NCBI RefSeq assembly: GCF_002994745.2
Contig: NC_037093.1
Coordinates: 68,715,510-68,779,509 of the forward strand
Reading direction: 5' to 3'
From: Rosa chinensis
Taxonomy: Eukaryota > Streptophyta > Magnoliopsida > Rosales > Rosaceae
Length of the DNA: 64,000 nucleotides
In this document: positions 38,954 through 52,403 of the stretch, one piece after another
Layout: every line of letters starts with the position of its first letter
Position numbering within the stretch: position 1 is the stretch's first letter
Translations under genes and position numbers: made by a program
The notes under the pieces: generated by a model
Told to the model about the DNA's origin: nothing
Database searches by the model: none
Seen by the model: the letters and a program-made list of their open reading frames with translations, nothing else

Positions 38954-40375
38954 GATCTTTGTCTCCCCAACTGGGTTACACTGAGCCTGCTCTAGTTTTA
39001 ACTTTAATCAAGTTCTGATCATTAGGTTTGATTGAAAACAAATCTTGCGATGCTTCGGAATATCTGATACAATAGCTCGTCAACTGATTGATATAGTGTT
39101 ATTTATTCCGAAACATAATATAAAAAATTTATTTAAAAAAAACAGAAAAAAGATTTAGCCTATCTAACTCTTACATTGAACCCATGATAATTAGTTAATC
39201 ACAATGTCAAAATTATAACTTACTAACAGTTCTATAACTCTTAAAATAGACTTAATGTTTATCATCTAATTTGAAATTAAAATAGTAAGTGGTCGGCTAA
39301 CACGTGTCACTGTGTCATTGTGGCAAGGAGATAATCAATTATTCAATTTTATCTTGAATTCTTGATGATTTCAGCTTGGTGTGGCATCTAGGCGATGCTT
39401 AAGCAATGATGGCAACGTGTGGCTAATGTAAGTTAAGAAGAAAACTGGGGTACTGCGTACACATTATGTTGGGTGTGTACGTATTAATATCACGATTTTG
39501 TAAAGAAGATATTGATTCCATTAATTAATTAGTGTAATGAGAGGTTAAGAGTTATGTCCAACGTTACAAAATCATTTCTGTGGTTTAGCATGGTACACAC
39601 ATTGGGGGTCTCGTGGTCTAAACAATGTTTAATAACATTATGAGCTCACAACACTAGTTGGAATTCCATCTGGGCGGTCCTGGAAATTAACACTAAACTT
39701 AATTAATGTTAGTAAACTATAAGGGTGAAGAAAACAAGACAGAAACTTTGTGGGAAATTTTCTGATATTACTTCATTGAATTAAACTGATTACAAGAGTG
39801 CACATTTATACAAGGGGGAAAGACAAGCAACCATACTTTTATCCTCAACTAAGCCCATAACTATGTTTAACAACCCTATCTTAACAACTAAGGTAAGGCA
39901 TGAACAGTATAAATTAATGTACAAACCAGTAAACTAAGCCATACTGCTACTGCCAATAAAGGGTCGTATTAGTTGACATTTTAAACCACAAGAATGATCA
40001 TTTCCAATTAGATGATTGTTGTCATATTCATCATTGTGGTTCGGACCAAGACTAGTCAAACCACATAAACAAACAATTTATAATGGAAAACCATGAGCTA
40101 GGTTGTTAATTAGTAACTCTTAGCCCTTACTCAAAAGTTTGACGAATTTCATATATATTGATTACATAAATGTTCACTTGGTCGCCAATGACTAAGTGAA
40201 CACTACTCTACATATAATCAGTACTATAAAGCATGTAAGCGCGCAACTGCAAATTTTAGATAGGTATACATAAATTTGCGTCAATTTACAGCGATTGTGG
40301 TGAATTCTTATTCGAATGTCACTGTCAAAAAAATGCTGGCCATAGTCTGTACTATATATACATTTAATTCGTTCA

Positions 40376-42406
<2,031 letters not shown>

Positions 42407-43189
42407 TTAAACTTGGCGATGATGGAAATGCAGAAAACCTCGCTTCTTTAATAGTCGAGCAACTAGGGAGAGGGAGAGGAAAAAAAGGTTGGATTTCTGT
42501 TTGGACGGCCGTTAATTTTATTTCTTGGGATACTAATTAACAGAATGATGGTGGCGGAGGGATCGGAGTTTAATCAACGGAAGCCATTTTTGGGAGGAGG
42601 AAGGAGCTTAAACGTGGGGTGGGAATTGAAGAAAGCATTTGGACTACAGGTTTACTAATAACCGTTTCATGCCTATATCTACCTCTTTTCTGTACTTGAA
42701 TTTGACGGTAGATATTTACCGGACTAATATTGAGACACCCAGAATAGTAAAACGATCGAGCAAAAAAGTAACCATTCTTAGAAAACCAAAACGTGATGTA
42801 GTGTGACCCGCCAAATCAAAAACTACTCGGTAAATGCAAAAGCCATTGACCACACCCAAGACAAGCTACAAACACCACTTTGATTTGTCTTTGATTCTCA
42901 TTAGTGGTGATTTCAGTTGGGTTTGGTTAAAGTAGAGGAAACCATAATAGCTTTTGTTAGGTCGATCTCTATGTTCAAAACTTCAAATTCTTTCTAAAGA
43001 AAGATCAATCCCCAACCTCAGTATTAACAAAACCATGACTCAAAAGCTATCGACCACACCCAAAAGCTATGGAGACGTTTTTTGGACCAAAACGTTCAAA
43101 TTAATGACAAAGCTTCTACTTTGATTTGTCTTCGATTCTCTGCAATGATAGTTCTAGATAAGAAATCATGCAACACATATTCATAGAAC

Positions 43190-44613
43190 CAGTGGCGGAA
43201 CCAGGATCCAAAACCTGTATAGGCTAATTAGCAATCAGTTAAATTAGACTAATTTCTCTATAATTTATATATATATATATATATATGTGGTACAATGACT
43301 ATAGCTCACAGCTTTCTGTATAATGACGATAGCCCATAAGAAACCAAGCAGTATCAGCAGAGGTATTAAGAGTAAGTAATTCATTCCACAATTCAAGAAA
43401 CTGTTTTTCCTTTTGAGGATACATGTATAAAAATGTAATGTACTAGCGATCAACATTTTTAGGATTAGAGAAGCAGAAAAATGAATATAACGAGAATGTT
43501 CAAGAACAAGTGAAATACTATAATTTATTTCATTCCAAAGTAATATCAAGCCACCACATTGCCCATCCGTTGGAATACAACAAGCATTACCAAAAGGAAG
43601 CTTAGAAACTAGCTTATCTAAAGCATCCGTATCGAGTCTAGTATCCATTAAACATAAAACATCAAGAGCAACTAAAGAAGAGAGAAAGGTTACTTGAGGG
43701 AGAAAACCTGGCCGTGAACAACCATGACAATTCCAACTTAGGATTGTCATTCTAAACTATTGAAAGAAGAAGGTTCTGCATTGGATTCTTTAACAAAGTC
43801 TCTGCCTCGTTTACAAGGACTTATGAAGAAAGATCCAAAATAAGGAGTCACATAATCTTGACTAGAGGTATGTAAATTTATGCTAGAGTTGAATCCGGTA
43901 AAACAAGTACACCATAAGCCTAAGCTTGTAATATGCAGATTAACAAAATCAAGAACAAACACTCAAACAGAGAGCCAATAAAATTAATTGAGCAAAAGTA
44001 AAAAACAAACCTGGCCTTCACGAACTCATAGCTACAATTAAACATTAATTGATAATTATCCAAGCAGAAAGAGAGAGCACAGTGACCAATTGTATAGGTA
44101 AGAACTTGAACCCAACTCACCGTCATAAGTAAAACCTAATTGAAGGCAAGGGGGCAAGGGGGCATCTGCAATCCTCAAAGCCAAAGAGACGCGGAGCCAT
44201 CAAGGAGTAGAAATAACCTCAACCCAAATGGATATCGAAGAGATTCTCTGGACCAGTGATGCGTCTGATTCCAAAAACCCCAATTTTCCTTTGTTGCCAT
44301 GCCATATTGTCTTGGTCTCCTCCGCGAAAAAACTGATGATCGAGAGATTTATGATTTGGTTCTTCAAATTGAAAATCTCTGAGATAGAATTGATTGAAAC
44401 CCAGCCAGGGATCTTTCCATTTGATCACCAAAGCTACCCAGAATCCCTAAGTTTGTGGGTTCAAGTCGAGTAGCTCCAGTCTCCGGATAGGTTTTTTTTT
44501 TTTCTTTCCTTTGGTTATGGGCTGAGAGAAAATATACATATACTTAAGGGTTTTTGGGTCAAATTCTTGTCTAGGCTGCAGCCCAGACAACCTACCATGT
44601 AGTTCCGCCCCTG
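43190..44613. mobile_element. Non-autonomous hAT-superfamily DNA transposon
   Basis: The element is flanked by a perfect 8-base target duplication, CATAGAAC, at 43182-43189 and 44614-44621; eight bases is the hAT hallmark. The ends form terminal inverted repeats: left CAGTGGCGGAACCAGGA, right (reverse complement) CAGGGGCGGAACTACAT, sharing CAGKGGCGGAAC. Total length is 1424 bases. No hAT transposase domain (RNase H-like or hATC) is visible, so movement would need a transposase from elsewhere. Inside is a minus-strand LINE endonuclease fragment (listed separately). The perfect duplication implies a fairly recent insertion. Confidence 0.85.
43265..43750 (-). pseudogene. LINE endonuclease (EEP/APE-type) fragment inside the hAT element
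   Basis: Read on the minus strand from 43750, the frame opens with MTILSWNCHGCSRPG and continues with LDVLCLMDTRLDTDAL and GGLILLWN. These are the first blocks of the exonuclease-endonuclease-phosphatase domain at the start of plant LINE ORF2. The similarity fades after about 100 residues, and no reverse transcriptase follows. The usual METK-type catalytic Glu position reads Asp (LMDTR). It is a dead fragment, captured by or nested in the hAT element before or during its spread. Confidence 0.7.
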
Positions 44614-45306
44614 CATAGAACTATTGACGATCAATTCCCAACCCTAACATTGGTGAAAGCTGAAACCATACTGACTAAACTCAAGAGCTATTGAGCCCAA
44701 ATCACAAATTATTGACTAGATGCAAAAGCTATTGCCCACGCCCAAAATGTTCAGATGACGAATGAGCTTCTCTCGATTCTCCTCCATGATATATAGTTAC
44801 CTAGTTAGATAGCAGTTGGGTTTCGTCATCGATAGGTTTTCCTATAAATGAAATAACTCTCGGCAAATGTTTAGGTATCTGTCAACAAAAAATAGTTGGT
44901 AAAGATTCTTTTTGGTTACATTAGAGGGGAATCCAACTATTCCAACCTCTAACCTAGCCTAATCCTTATCCAATCCCCAACTCCCCCTCACCAGTTCGGT
45001 AAAGATACTGTCGGCGATCGTTCGTTGAAGGTTGTTGTCTAAATGAGATATATCTCTGACGAAAATTTGTTAACATAACTTTACATTTCTGCCTATGAAT
45101 ATTTCGTCAATAAAAGTCATTCATTAAATAAAATATCTTTAAAAGGTTTATGCCAAGTAAGAACTCATCGGAATAAGTTGTTCTCTAACAAAAATTTGTC
45201 AATTTAGGTTTTTCACCAAGATGTCGAAGAAGGTTGTTTTACTAAAGGTTTTTCCTGCCGTTTAGTGGTCGATAAAGATTATTAATCTCTAAAACAAAAT
45301 ATCTAA

Positions 45307-45473
45307 AGGGGAGTGAACTCCCTATTTTACAATCTACACTCCATATTTCTTTTTTTAGTATCTTAAATTTTATCTTTTTTGTTGAGTTTATTGTAAAAGT
45401 GATGTTGAAATACTAAAAAAAAAAAAAAGATAGAATGTGAATTGTAAAATAAAAAAGTAAATTTCACTCCCCT
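45307..45473. mobile_element. Small inverted-repeat element (MITE-like), 167 bases
   Basis: The left end AGGGGAGTGAA followed by TATTTTACAATCTACA is mirrored at the right end, where the reverse complement reads AGGGGAGTGAA then TATTTTACAATTCACA. The two arms pair over about 50 bases with a few mismatches around an A/T-rich centre. There are no open frames. Target duplication is not resolved because both flanks are A/T-rich. Confidence 0.65.
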
Positions 45474-45891
45474 ATCCAATAGGTACCAATGAATACGTTT
45501 AAGCTACATTGGACTGTTAATTTGTTTGGGCTTTATATTGGACTAGAAATGTCAGGTAGCCGCTGTCTTCAAGATTTTGAAACCAATCAAATTGCTACAC
45601 TTTGGAATGAGGGAAGAACCGCATTATCCTACTTCGTTAAAATTACAACAGGAATCTGATAGGGATTGCCTATCTAACTTATGTAAATCCCCATATAATG
45701 GCTGCAAAGAATTGCAGACTGGTAAGCGAATGATCACACTCCGAAAGGCCCAAGAGGCCCAAAGAATGCGCGCTCACTTATGCCTTGTAATGCTTTTCGG
45801 CTATGACATCTTTGTCCTCCTGAGCAGTTCATCTCCTCAACAAACCACTTGCCCCTAAAAAAAGTGAGGCAATGGCAATAAATGGACTAGT

Positions 45892-48800
45892 TCAGCAACG
45901 CCTAATGATACTAGCAACATTTCTGCCAATCTCTTCTTTTGTCTGCTCTGACACAGGACCATCTCCCAGGTACATGTCAAAGAAGGCCCCTGAGAGAAAA
46001 ATTGTGCATCAAATATTTATCCCAAAAACAATTTCACGAGACGCGTGTTGAAATACTAGAGAAATGGAAGGGGAAAACGGAAAGAGATTCACTTACTGCA
46101 CAGTTCCTTGCTTTGGACTGCTCCAATCTGATTATCTCCAACTGCAAAATCAATTTTCCATCAATTTTGTATGAATAAATCAATCAAGAGTAAAACATGA
46201 CACAAATCTGTTATAGACATCATCCAGCTGAAAATATGAAGCAGCAAGCAATGTACAGCACAAGAGCAACTAGAAAACAGAAATGAACTGGAAAGAGGGG
46301 TTATAAGGCTTTGAAACTGTATCCTTTATGCTTAAATTGACGCATGGCAGATGTACTGGTATAAACAATCTAATCAATCACCGCTTACTTTTAGTAATCA
46401 ATTTTCCATCAGCTGTTCGTTGAAAATCAATTGTTGTTCCCTGATATATTCAAAAGAGTTGACGTAAGAATAATTTACTCCAAAATCACTAGATAACATG
46501 GAAAAGAATAAGAATAATATAATATTACCGCTGGCAATGGAATATCTTGTGTGAAGTTTGAACCAAATGTTGTTATGCAACGATAGTCAGTCTCTGGGTT
46601 TGTCTAACAAAAGTGAACAAAAATGACAAGAATTAGTAAATACAATATCAAAAAGTACAAAATACAGAATGAGCGAAGAATATGATTTACCTTCACTAAT
46701 CGGGCTCGAAGGGATTTCTCAAAGGCACTGCATTCAATTATAACCAAAAGCACATAAGCAGGAATGACGTAAAGTATATTCTAAAAGAAAAAAAAATGAC
46801 AAACAGTAAACATTAAGCATATTAAACACAGCAAGGAAGGAATAAAGATAACTCAGCTGAAGCTCAGCTTGGTATACACAGAAACTTGGAGAATCAGTTT
46901 TTGGCTTTAGATCGTGAAAGAATTTAGAATTTATAAAACATTGTAGGCTTGTAGCTCATATATCTATGGCCTAAAATTTCCCAAACGAATCCCCCATTTC
47001 AAGGTAACCCCATCAAAGCCACTACAAAATATTGAGCTAACACAATATTAATCTAAACGGTATCGTAGCATTAATAATAAAAAAACAAGAGAAGCTAAGC
47101 TATGCACACTCAGCTAACCAAGCTATTGATACCAGGAATAGAAAATCTTCCATGAGGGAAAAAAAAATCCCTTGTATCCAAGAATTTTAATTAGCTGTTA
47201 GAAATTATAAAGAGAAATCACACAATTGTTCCGAGTCTCAAACAAGATAGCATACACATTTAAATATCCAAGATTATGTCGAGAACAGGAATATAACTTA
47301 CTCTCTCACAGTATTGATTTTCATGCCATTGCAACTAACCACAAGCCTAACTGTCATATCAATATCTTCCCTGCAGGCCAAAAAAAATGCAGTAGAAAGT
47401 TCATCAAATCCAGGAAACACAGCTCAGCCATAATAAGTAATTGAACAACTTGGCCAAAACCACTTATATGCCAACCCGGCTTCGAAATAAAATAGGGGGA
47501 AAAAAGACGGTAGACAAACACTTTCAACAATATAAATGTAAATGAAAAACAGAAGAAATTTTTTTTGAGCAAGACAGTTGTCAATACCTGAGAAGGTCCT
47601 GATAAAAATCATGGCGTTTGTTTAGTTCATCAGCCGAAACAGAAGCATATTTTGGACCCAATTTCTTGCAAACAGAGTAAGGATGAATATCTATATAAAA
47701 AAAAATTAAAAAAACAAATGAAAGACCACATAAGATAATGGATGTGAAAAATAGTCCAGATTGGAAGAAACTCAAAAAATGAGTGGAACTACTAATAACT
47801 TACAAAAGCCAAACGCATAGAGCTTCAGAGATTTTATTCTAATTATTGTCATTGTTCTGGATCCAGTCCCCACAAGGACCTGAAATGGATTTACAAAATA
47901 TCAACATTAAATATATTTCAAAAATGTGAACTTTATATACAAGCTGCCTTTGCCTATTGCAGAAAAGTAGAATGCTAGCTCTCAACCTTATGCTTCCATT
48001 TACTGATCATGCTTCCATGAAAGTAAAACATGCCCAACACATGAAATTAATAAGTAAAGCCATTGCAAATTAATACACTACACCATCTATAAACAAGAGA
48101 AATGAACTACGAGAAAACTAAACAAGTAAAAAAATTTAACAAACCCCACCACCTAAAGCAACAGAAAAACTCCGAAGTGCTAACCTCTGAACTTAAACTG
48201 GAATTGTTCCCTGCTCTTAAAATATTGTCCAAAACCATAGGGAACTCAATGCCAGTTCTAGGCTCCACTGCATGTATTCTCCAGTCCAAATTGGGAAGAG
48301 GTAGACCAGCACATCCTTGGCGTCCAACCTCACAAGGCCTTTGATCCATAACGTCAGTGTTTGCTGATGAAACAGCTAACATGTTTGAAGATCTGGTAGA
48401 AATTACCAAAGAAGAGAATTTTCTAATCAACATAAAAAACAGAGCCAGGAGAATTTTTGCTCTTCAATCCACCCCTTTTGTGAAAGATATAGTGACTTAC
48501 AAGTTGCCAAAAGGTGGTACAAGAGCAGTAGCTAACGAGAGCAAGGAATATGAATATCGCCTTTCAGCTTCTCTTTGTAGGAATTGCATAACAAAAGCCG
48601 ATATCTTACCAAAATCCATGGGGTTATTACATTCTCCTTTTGGCCCAAAACTGAAGTGAAATCCTTTGAATTTTTGTCTACTTGAAGTAATGTGTTTTAC
48701 TTGTGCAGAAGAACTGGAGGTTCCAGGTTCAAAACCATCCAAGTTACCTGCTATTACCCTAGTAGCATTTGTACTGGTCCCAGAAGAGAACATCACTAGT

Positions 48801-49018
48801 AAAGCACCAGCAAACTTTGAAATATGATTAAACGCACCTTCAAGAGCTAAGCTTCCAGGCACATGAAAGCATCTACAATGGTGCAATGAATTGTCCATAA
48901 ATGAACTAACATGTGAAAACACATGACCCCCAAAACTATGCAAAATCAGAGGCTCCAGCGGAAAGTTGTACGAAGACCCGTCATCAAAATCCCCAAACCA
49001 AAACCAATTATTCTTCAT
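45892..49018 (-). CDS. FAP2: Chalcone-isomerase-fold fatty-acid-binding protein 2
   Basis: Ten exons (49018-48501, 48392-48185, 47879-47804, 47690-47588, 47370-47302, 46727-46691, 46603-46529, 46440-46389, 46141-46097, 45989-45892) sum to 1281 bases, or 426 residues. The N-terminal half (1 to about 180; MKNNWFWFGDFDDGSSYNFP at the start) is specific to this subfamily. The C-terminal half from about residue 200 is the chalcone isomerase fold: EPRTGIEFP, LVGTGSRTMTIIRIKSLKLYAFGF, KLGPKYASV, RAFFDMYLGD and the end ASIIRRC. Family knowledge: FAPs keep the CHI fold but bind fatty acids instead of cyclising chalcones; FAP1 and FAP3 are plastid proteins, and FAP2 is the longer, less studied member. 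Enzymatic chalcone isomerase is unlikely given the long N-terminal extension. It is a neighbour of GPA1, as I recall for Arabidopsis. Confidence 0.92.
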
Positions 49019-52000
49019 GCTTTTGCTATGTCCTATAATTCTACCCAGATTGGCTCTTGAAGCTTCCTCAACTGAGAAATTGGGTTTATGACATCAATCC
49101 AGACAGATAGAATACACCTGCACAAAGCCAAAAAGTTTTTGTCATTTAAGATCGAAAGAACATAACTAAACAAGGCTATATAAAACAGAACAGAACAGGA
49201 CAAAAAATAAGCACCAGCTTATAAACGGTGCTTTTGAGGTTAACTCTAGCTCAAAATAAGTTCTATATTGATTGGTCTATAATCCAATTTACTTGGACAC
49301 TAAATGGGTTCATAATTCAAACCCAAAATGACAAATTCCACAACACACAAGACCAATTTGCCATTACTATCTTCCCAACCACCAAAGACCCCTTCTTTCC
49401 TCAAACCCAAAATAATATGATCATGCAACAAAACCTGACAGCTCTCTGTTTTATAAATCAGGGATCACATGGATCAAATTAGTGCCCCTTTTACGTCCTC
49501 CAAAAGAATCAAACAAAATTGAAAAGAAAAAACCAGAAAAAGGAAGCAAATGCATGAAATGTAAAAGCCACTTTCTTCTGGCATTTCACTTTTTTGCTTT
49601 CTTGCTCTGATTCCTTTTCCTCAACCACGACACAGAAAACAAAGGCAAACCCAGAAAAGAAAACGAGAATAACAAACCTGGGATCAAAGCCAAATTGGGT
49701 TTTCACGGCGAGATCAAGGATTCTTCTTCTGCATTAGAAGAAGAAGCTGGGTTCTCTTTGTCTGCGTGCATGTACGTTTCAGAGAGAGAGAGGAATATGC
49801 TTTGGGGTGCCAAACGCGATCAAGTCACAGTTGATTCAAGAGCCTTCTTTCTTCTGGGGTCAAAATTGGAAACACACAGAAACAAAAAAGAAAACCAATT
49901 TTTCTCCCAAACTCTGTGAATTAGGTCCTTTTTTTCCTTGCCCAATTTTTTTCAGGTGGGCGGCGAATAAAAATATGGGGTTGAAATGACGGTTTTGACC
50001 TTGAATCTTAGTTGGGTGAGTTGTGTCCTTTTTTCGGTGTCTCTGGGACACGTGTGGTCAAATCCCAGTCGGCAGGGTTGAAGGCATAGGAAGGGAGAGG
50101 GACAGATACTCGATGCCATAAAATGTGTCTAATAAGAATTGTTACTTACTAGGGCTGATGTCATCGAAAGTTGGATCTTTTGTAAATTTTTTCTTTAGTA
50201 TACTAATGCAGCATAGATATAATCAATTTAATTCTTTTTGACAATAGTTAAATAACAAATTGAGAGATGAGGGAGTAAACGTGTGAAATTGAAAAAACAT
50301 GGACTGAACTGTTTTTTCCCTGAAAGTTCAGGGAGTAAATAATATTTAACCCTTAATTTAATTCTTATGAACGGTTTAGGTTGCAAGAGTTGATTCATTT
50401 ATTGGTTTGATTGGATTAGTGGATGACAGCTAATAAGAATTGCAATAATTGTGAAGTTGGTTAATTGATACTATAATTAACTTGTTGTAAAAATGATATA
50501 CTCATAAAAACTTAAAAATTGAACAATTAAGATGCTTATATGTGATCAAATAATCGATAAAAAAAAACTCCTTATGACCAAATAAAAGAAATTTCTTAAT
50601 ACAAAAGCTCTCTATTATGAAGTTCTACTCAACCATCACATAGTTTTTAAATGACCATGAGGTTTATGATGACTGAAAGCAAATGTATAACGTTACTCTT
50701 TAATATATTAGTGCTTCTCTAAAAATATATTTTCTTTTCGTGCCACTCCGAGCAAAGAAAACACACTTGGGGTTGGGTTTCAAAGTTTCAACAATGGTAC
50801 ATAACTTACATGAGAAAAGTATTGGCCAAAAGAAAAGCATGCAAAAAATACCTGTCAGATTTGATGGTTGGACTTTGACCGATGGGGAGTGAGTAAATCA
50901 TGTTTGACAAGTACCTACCGCATATGGACCGACTTATTTATTTAATTTTTTTTTTTTTTGACAAATCGAAAATCATTCATTCATTCAACCAAAAAGCAAT
51001 ATATTGGGGAGGACCTGACCACAACCCCAACCCGCAGTTACAGAAACCATCAGGCCAAAAGGCTCAAACTCTAACCGCCAAACGCCCATGTCCAGAGCTA
51101 CCTTGAGACATATTACCCGAAAGTTCCAATAAAACCTCGTAATCAACAGCAAAAACGACAGCATCCTCTTCAACACCGTGTCCAAAAGTACTAGACCACG
51201 TGTAAAGGATCGCATGTCAGCGACTCGACAACAAAGGCAAACCAGAATAGAACCAAATCGTCCACGGGAATGACACCATATAAATGGCATACCACCTAGA
51301 CCTAATCCAAGCTCAAAGGAGTAGGAACTCAACCCTATCTCCGATAAGTAGGGACATATTAACACAGAACCAACCAACAACAGAACTGAAATTAAACAAC
51401 TAAAGCCTGAAAAACTGAAAACAAAACAACACCAGCATGGCCCAAAAGCAAAGGCCCAGCCCAACTACCTTTTCCCCCAACAGAGAGATTGTGCCGTCGA
51501 CAACCATTCCTGCCACCGAAGAACTCCATCGTCCCAACTCCTCAACCTCACCTCACCTCGCCGCCTCACTGCATCCCTACGCTGCCACTCTGCCTAGCCA
51601 AATTGCAGACAGACCCGATACCCTGTTAAAAGCCTTAACTAGATCCAAACCCAAGAACGAAACAGATCCCAAAAGGAATCGACCCTGTCGAGTTTCGATC
51701 TCCACCGCCACAACTCAGATCTTCGAGTCAGAAACGCCAAATCCCACCGCCGGAAAGAACCAGCATGTCGCGGCACCACTCTCTCCCTCGCCCCTGTTTC
51801 GAGAGGGACAGAACGATCTGCCTAACCCGGAAACAACACCCCATCCTCCATCCCTGGATCGCACCTCTGCTCAAAAAGCACGCCCTTATTCAGAAACAAC
51901 ATCCTCTCCTGGGTTGGAAACGCTGCGACGCAATCGCCGGTAGCGTTCAGCCGGGAGAGAAAACACTCCTTTTTTTTTTTTTTTTTCCTCCCACACGTTC

Positions 52001-52403
52001 TTTTTTCCTAAGTTTAAGTTTTTGATATTGACAGACTTATTTAGTTAAAACATAAAATTTCGGCAAAGACCGATTTATCACCGACCACGCTATATGTGCC
52101 GACGACGACTGGTTTTAAGACCGGTATATTCTCTGAAGTTCAAGTCAGTCATGAGTTTAGACTCTTTATATATTCTGTTTCCGAAATGTACGTCGGAACT
52201 AGCGTCGCTCTTTATTGAAAAGAAAAATACCCGTGAAAAGATTAACAATCATTCATTTATATATCTTAAAAGATCTGTCTCGACACTCATAATCGGAACA
52301 CGATTTAATGGAAAATTAAATGCTAATAATCAAGGAATATGAGCGCTCAAAATGTGAAAATACAATCTTTTATGGCCCAGAAAAATGGTCCGTCCCTCTC
52401 TGG
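49019..52403. other. Intergenic region between FAP2 and GPA1
   Basis: The first 700 bases carry the FAP2 leader, probably with a 5' UTR exon near 49680-49800 that contains GAAGAA and GAGAGA motifs. From 50100 to 50930 the sequence is AT-rich with nothing recognisable. A retroposon-like insertion fills 50946-52033. The rest is the 3' flank of GPA1. Confidence 0.5.
50946..52033 (-). mobile_element. Retroposon-like insertion with A tail and target-site duplication
   Basis: A 1088-base insert lies between GACTTATTTATTTAA (50931-50945) and GACTTATTTAGTTAA (52034-52048), a 15-base duplication with one mismatch. The minus-strand 3' end is an A tract (14 Ts at 50946-50959 on the plus strand), preceded by GAATGAATGAATGATTTTCG. 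That combination is diagnostic of target-primed non-LTR retroposition. The body is GC-rich, G/T-biased on the minus strand, and has several open frames (for example 51464-50985) without a recognisable endonuclease or reverse transcriptase, so it is probably a non-autonomous or internally deleted LINE derivative. A second A tract sits near the 5' end (Ts about 51970-51987). Confidence 0.7.

Larger units (their letters stand above)
37785..40375. other. Intergenic region between the OXS3-like gene and the GH9 gene
   Basis: No gene recognised. It holds a 40-base TA microsatellite (37903-37942), a possible small inverted-repeat element (38734-38953, listed separately), and long AT-rich stretches. 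The last few hundred bases are the probable 3' untranslated region and flank of the minus-strand endoglucanase gene. Confidence 0.5.
42785..44830. repeat. Three diverged copies of a roughly 200-240 base repeat, interrupted by a transposon
   Basis: Copies near 42785-42930, 43020-43170 and 44640-44830 share phrases such as CAAAAGCYATYGACCACACCC, CTTTGATTTGTCTT and GATTCTC in order. Removing the hAT element and one target duplication puts the third copy about 240 bases after the second, consistent with the first interval of about 205. The array therefore predates the insertion. Confidence 0.6.

Noticed and set aside
44219..44473. Overlapping open frames inside the hAT element, considered as transposase or LINE ORF1.
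   Set aside because: No recognisable hAT transposase, zinc knuckle or DUF4283 pattern in any frame.
51437..52025. Plus-strand open frames rich in Pro/Thr/Ser, considered as a gene between FAP2 and GPA1.
   Set aside because: They are the antisense of a GC-biased retroposed insert bounded by a target duplication.
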